Shown here one piece after another: positions 8,075 through 11,082 of a stretch of 11,082 nt of DNA (position 1 is its first letter; every line of letters starts with the position of its first letter). Origin of the DNA: Paludibacter sp. (GTDB taxonomy: Bacteria; Bacteroidota; Bacteroidia; Bacteroidales; Paludibacteraceae); NCBI GenBank assembly GCA_024709185.1, contig JANJXE010000094.1:1-11082 (forward strand), given 5' to 3'. A model generated the notes under the pieces. The model did no database searches, was not told the DNA's origin, and saw nothing but the letters and a program-made list of their open reading frames with translations. Both the position numbers and the translations under genes were made by a program.

Positions 8075-9751
8075 TTAATCGAGTATTTGTTTCAATTTAA
8101 TTAATTTTTTCCGCAACTCAGGATAAGGTACGTCCTGAACTGCCAGTTGTTGATCAATAGCAATCGCTGCTGCAACGGCAGCCGACTGCCCCAGAATCAT
8201 AAAAACGGGTTCCATGCGCAGCGAACCAAACGCGATGTGCGTGGAACTGACACATACCGGCACAATTAAATTGCGGCATTCTTCGGCCCGGGGTACAATC
8301 GAACGATAACTCACCCCATAGGGTTTCAGCCCACGGGCTTCAACATTTCCTTCGTTTTTTACATATCCATTCTCATCGATAAACCGTTGGGTGTGATGCG
8401 AATCCATACCATACCCGGCCATACAAATAACATCGGGAGCTTTCACAATGCCTTCGCAGTTGTATTGTGTCATCACATACGAGCTTATCATACGGCGTGC
8501 TTCCCGAATATACAATTGTTCCTGCCAGCCATCTTCTGAATGTTCATCTTTACAGGTTCCCCATTGTGAAACCACATCGCGCACTTCTTTTGGAATTCGG
8601 GGATGATAGGCGAGTGTCCACATTAATCCCTGCTGATAACTGCGGTGTGCTTTAACTATCTTCTCACGTTCTTCGTAACTGGCATCGGGATAGTTGTAAT
8701 TCTGGCCAATAAAATCGGTAGAGAATCCTTTCTGATTGTTGGTATCCGTCTTGCGGTTAGGCATGGGAGTGTTAATCCAGGGCACCAGCGGATCGCCATA
8801 GAAGTACATTTTTGAAACAGGACCTTTTGCCGCTTCGTAGTTGCGGAACAGCAACTCGTAATTCAACTCGTTGTAATCGTCGGGTTTTGTAAATGGGATT
8901 CTGTTTTCAGGAACATCGGTCAGGGTCATTCGGAAACAATAAGCCTGAATGCGCTTGTCGCCCTCTCCGTTTTTACCAGGTCCTTTGGGATCGATAAACG
9001 GCAAAACACCACTAGTCGGGTCTCCTTTAACAACATACGGATCAACTCCTTCAATAAAATTGTGGTACTTTGCATTGTGCGATAAACGGCCATTCAACAT
9101 AGGACTACTGGAATTGAACTGCACACCGTTAAGAGTTTCACCGTATTGCGAATTGGCTTCGCGACCGTAGGTGTAACTTACACCTGCAGCTGCCATTAAA
9201 TCACCTTCGTAAGTGGCATCGATAAATACCTTTGCTTTAAAAAACCTGCCACTCTCCATTTCGATGGATACAATATTGCCACTTTTCATCTTCACTCCGT
9301 TCTTTCGGTTCAGTCGCTCCTTGTAAACAATTTCGACTTTTTCGCGGGAGAGCATTTGGTGATAAATTTTTAACGCCGCTGAAGGTTCGAAAGTCCACAT
9401 GGCATCGTCGCCCGGAGCATTCCTGTCCTGCGAATAACTTTCCGGAGTCTGGTATTTCCAATTCGCTGTATTGGCATAGTACTCCTTTACATTAACATAA
9501 AATTCCTTCGATATGCCACCTACACTGGTTTTACTTCCTATGTCAGTGGCGCCCAGTCCGCCTGTGGTAAGGCCACCAATTCGACTGGTAGGTTCAATAA
9601 CTACAACCGACTTACCCGAACGCGAACTTTGGATGGCGGCACTTACCCCGGCCGATGTTCCGCCATAGATTACAATATCGTATATCTGAGAGGCAAACAA
9701 AGAACAACTTAAAAAAAGTGCAGGTACTGCGAAAAAAGAACGTTTATGCAT
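8075..9751 (-). CDS. Exported FAD-dependent oxidoreductase (FAD_oxidored family)
   Basis: I place the start at the ATG at 9751, giving 558 residues. The reading frame stays open to an ATG at 9871, but that start would overlap the upstream gene and put about 40 residues before an obvious signal peptide. From 9751 the protein begins MHKRSFFAVPALFLSCSLFAS (cleavage near 20-21), then the Rossmann strand DIVIYGGTSAGVSAAIQ (25-41). Its glycine motif GGTSAG has Thr in place of the middle Gly. Glu53 ends the second strand and is positioned to bind the FAD ribose; RIGGLTTGGLGATDIG (57-72) follows. The C-terminal FAD-side motif is VPVCVSSTHIAFGSLRMEP, with MILGQSAAVAAAIA after it (about 497-530), and the pair His452-His453 precedes it. 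Relatives are common in PULs, are often misannotated as xanthan lyase, and have no settled substrate. The signal lacks twin arginines. It is probably co-transcribed with the acyltransferase 43 bp upstream. Confidence 0.92.
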   Translation of the reverse strand: MHKRSFFAVPALFLSCSLFASQIYDIVIYGGTSAGVSAAIQSSRSGKSVVVIEPTSRIGGLTTGGLGATDIGSKTSVGGISKEFYVNVKEYYANTANWKYQTPESYSQDRNAPGDDAMWTFEPSAALKIYHQMLSREKVEIVYKERLNRKNGVKMKSGNIVSIEMESGRFFKAKVFIDATYEGDLMAAAGVSYTYGREANSQYGETLNGVQFNSSSPMLNGRLSHNAKYHNFIEGVDPYVVKGDPTSGVLPFIDPKGPGKNGEGDKRIQAYCFRMTLTDVPENRIPFTKPDDYNELNYELLFRNYEAAKGPVSKMYFYGDPLVPWINTPMPNRKTDTNNQKGFSTDFIGQNYNYPDASYEEREKIVKAHRSYQQGLMWTLAYHPRIPKEVRDVVSQWGTCKDEHSEDGWQEQLYIREARRMISSYVMTQYNCEGIVKAPDVICMAGYGMDSHHTQRFIDENGYVKNEGNVEARGLKPYGVSYRSIVPRAEECRNLIVPVCVSSTHIAFGSLRMEPVFMILGQSAAVAAAIAIDQQLAVQDVPYPELRKKLIKLKQILD

Positions 9752-9794
9752 GATAAAAAAACTAATTAATGAGGGATGGTTAGGAATATAGAGT

Positions 9795-10898
9795 TTATAC
9801 TTTAAGAAAAATTTTTTTGCGATAGAGGAAATACAAAAAGCCCCATACCACAGCCAGATATACCATAGCATACACTACGGGATGAGCTTCTTCGGGAAAT
9901 AGTCGTACGATGCCTCCACCGAGGTAATTGGTCATATGGTGAAAGTTGAATACCCGTTGAGCAACATAAATAGTGATGGAATTCAGTCCTATCACCTTGA
10001 AGAAGAAAGCCCAGCGCTTCCACTTCAACACATCGATGACCAGGTAAAATATTGCCAGCAACAGCAGGCTCAGTCCACCCGCAAAGCAAACATAGGAACT
10101 CGTCCAGAGTTTTTTATTAATCGGGAACAACTCATTCCACAACAGTCCGATTCCGGCAAGCAGTACTGCTGCCACCAGCATTCCATACACTTTTTGAATC
10201 TGATTGAAATTGTCACTTTTTAAATACGAACCGGTAATAATTCCCAACAACGCAGTAGCCACCGATGGAATTGTACTCAGAATACCCTCGGGATCGTAAA
10301 GTGTATCGAGCACCCTGCCCGGAAGAAACTGAACGTCGAACCAGCCAACGATGGAACCTTCGGGTGAAAACAGAGAAGTTCCCGGAGCTGCGTCGGGATT
10401 TGGTACAAATGCCGCAAGAAAATAATAACCAATCAGTAAAATGGCAATGATAATTGCCGACCACTTTCTGCCTCCGGCCATATAGACAAAAGCTCCCAGC
10501 ATCCATGCAATTCCGATACGGCCCAACACGCTGGCATAGCGTGTTTTTTCAAAATTAAGCTGCATAAATCCGTTGATAATCAAACCCAGCACAATCAGTT
10601 TCAGGGCTCTGATCAGAATTGTTTTTAGGATTTCCTTATTTGATTTGCCATTTTCCCGGCTCTTATCCAGCGAATATGGAAAGGAAACCCCGGCAATAAA
10701 TAAAAACAGCGGAAAAATCATATCGTAAAATGCAAAACCATGCCATTCAACATGACTCATCTGGTGGGAAACAAAGCTTGAAAAATCGGATGGAAACAAG
10801 GTGGCCAAAGCCGATATCAATACCGAACCTCCTACAATAAAAAACATATCGAAGCCACGCAGGGCATCCAGTGATTCAAGGCGTTCTGTGGTTTTCAT
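9795..10898 (-). CDS. HGSNAT/NagX-like (DUF5009) membrane acyltransferase
   Basis: The 367-residue protein is mostly hydrophobic with about ten predicted membrane helices. It opens with RLESLDALRGFDMFFIVGG, the characteristic start of this family (COG4299-type, related to human heparan-alpha-glucosaminide N-acetyltransferase). SHVEWHGFAFYDMIFPLFLFIAG (about 48-70) matches the family block with its conserved His (here His49), Trp52, Asp59 and Pro63; the equivalent His is proposed to be catalytic in HGSNAT. RYASVLGRIGIAWM (about 120-133) matches a second conserved block. In HGSNAT the enzyme moves acetyl from cytosolic acetyl-CoA across a membrane to an amino sugar. Bacterial members are often called NagX and found in amino-sugar or PUL loci. 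Acetylation of a glycan in the periplasm is therefore a fair inference but not proven, and a transport role has also been suggested. It lies between the ApbE-like gene (62 bp) and the oxidoreductase (43 bp), all on one strand. Confidence 0.92.
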   Translation of the reverse strand: MKTTERLESLDALRGFDMFFIVGGSVLISALATLFPSDFSSFVSHQMSHVEWHGFAFYDMIFPLFLFIAGVSFPYSLDKSRENGKSNKEILKTILIRALKLIVLGLIINGFMQLNFEKTRYASVLGRIGIAWMLGAFVYMAGGRKWSAIIIAILLIGYYFLAAFVPNPDAAPGTSLFSPEGSIVGWFDVQFLPGRVLDTLYDPEGILSTIPSVATALLGIITGSYLKSDNFNQIQKVYGMLVAAVLLAGIGLLWNELFPINKKLWTSSYVCFAGGLSLLLLAIFYLVIDVLKWKRWAFFFKVIGLNSITIYVAQRVFNFHHMTNYLGGGIVRLFPEEAHPVVYAMVYLAVVWGFLYFLYRKKIFLKV

Positions 10899-10942
10899 GG
10901 ATTATTTTTGAATTTGTAAGTGGTTTTACTTCGTTTGAAATA

Positions 10943-10955
10943 CTGAATCATTCAG
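10943..10955. repeat. 13-bp palindrome CTGAAT-C-ATTCAG
   Basis: CTGAAT (10943-10948) and ATTCAG (10950-10955) are perfect reverse complements around one base. The site lies in the 62-bp gap between the ApbE-like stop and the acyltransferase start. It could be an operator half-site pair or chance; its one-base spacer argues against an RNA hairpin. I see no TAnnTTTG promoter element beside it. Confidence 0.3.
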
Positions 10956-10960
10956 GAGAA

Positions 10961-11082
10961 TCACGCACTATATTCACTACTTTTAAAAACAATAAATTCG
11001 GTAAATTTTTGTGCAATTGTGTTCTTCTCCTTATCGGTGGCTAACAGAAACGCTGTCGACAACACCTCAGCCACAGCGGCGT
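10961..11082 (-). CDS. Partial 3' end of an ApbE-like (FAD:protein FMN transferase) gene
   Basis: One minus-strand frame is open from the right edge to a TGA at 10961-10963 and encodes 39 residues, while the other two frames stop early. The tail AAVAEVLSTAFLLATDKEK resembles the conserved C-terminal block of ApbE proteins (typically ADALSTALFVLG followed by an acidic or lysine-rich helix), and TIAQKFTEFIVF fits the next helix and strand. ApbE proteins act outside the inner membrane, using FAD to attach FMN to threonine of target flavoproteins. Upstream catalytic residues lie outside the window, so the family call rests on this short motif alone. The reading frame itself is more certain than the name. 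The next gene starts 62 bp downstream, so the two may form one operon. Confidence 0.5.
   Translation of the reverse strand, partial: AAVAEVLSTAFLLATDKEKNTIAQKFTEFIVFKSSEYSA

Noticed and set aside
8075..9751. Xanthan lyase annotation for the oxidoreductase
   Set aside because: That name is a propagated misannotation in this family. The sequence shows an FAD Rossmann fold and the FAD_oxidored C-terminal motif, and no polysaccharide lyase motif.
8075..9751. Lipoprotein processing at Cys16 of the oxidoreductase signal
   Set aside because: The FLSC context has Phe at -3, a poor lipobox; signal peptidase I cleavage near residues 20-21 is more likely.
9802..10506. Two minus-strand frames of 95-97 residues inside the acyltransferase
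   Set aside because: They overlap a well-supported membrane protein in another frame; no evidence of frameshift or nested gene.

Overview
The window reads as part of a carbohydrate-utilisation locus (PUL) from a member of the Bacteroidota, most likely a Bacteroidales or Marinilabiliales relative. The reasons are an adjacent SusC/SusD pair, lipoproteins with Bacteroidota-style lipoboxes, and a protein carrying a type IX secretion (T9SS) C-terminal sorting domain. T9SS cargo is commoner in environmental or oral Bacteroidota than in classical gut Bacteroides, so the former is more likely; this is inference. All genes lie on the minus strand, so transcription runs from the right edge to the left edge.

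In transcription order: (1) at the right edge, the last 39 codons of a gene whose tail resembles ApbE, the FAD:protein FMN transferase; (2) a polytopic membrane protein of the HGSNAT/NagX (DUF5009) acyltransferase family, 62 bp downstream; (3) an exported FAD-dependent oxidoreductase of the FAD_oxidored family, 43 bp further on; (4) a gap of about 200 bp with small repeats, the best place for a new promoter; (5) a DUF4623-like secreted protein with propeller-like motifs and a T9SS sorting domain; (6) a gap of about 150 bp with two hairpins; (7) a SusC-type TonB-dependent transporter; (8) a SusD-type lipoprotein, 12 bp after it; (9) a DUF4959/DUF5126/DUF5000 lipoprotein cut by the left edge.

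A working model: SusC and SusD import a glycan. The DUF5000 lipoprotein and the DUF4623 protein sit at or beyond the cell surface and probably bind or process that glycan. The FAD oxidoreductase and the membrane acyltransferase modify sugars in or across the envelope. No glycoside hydrolase, polysaccharide lyase, sulfatase or regulator (HTCS, SusR or ECF sigma/anti-sigma) is visible, so the substrate cannot be read from the window; missing enzymes may lie beyond either edge. The NagX/HGSNAT homology hints weakly at an amino-sugar-containing substrate. I see no RNA genes, CRISPR arrays, insertion sequences or attachment sites.
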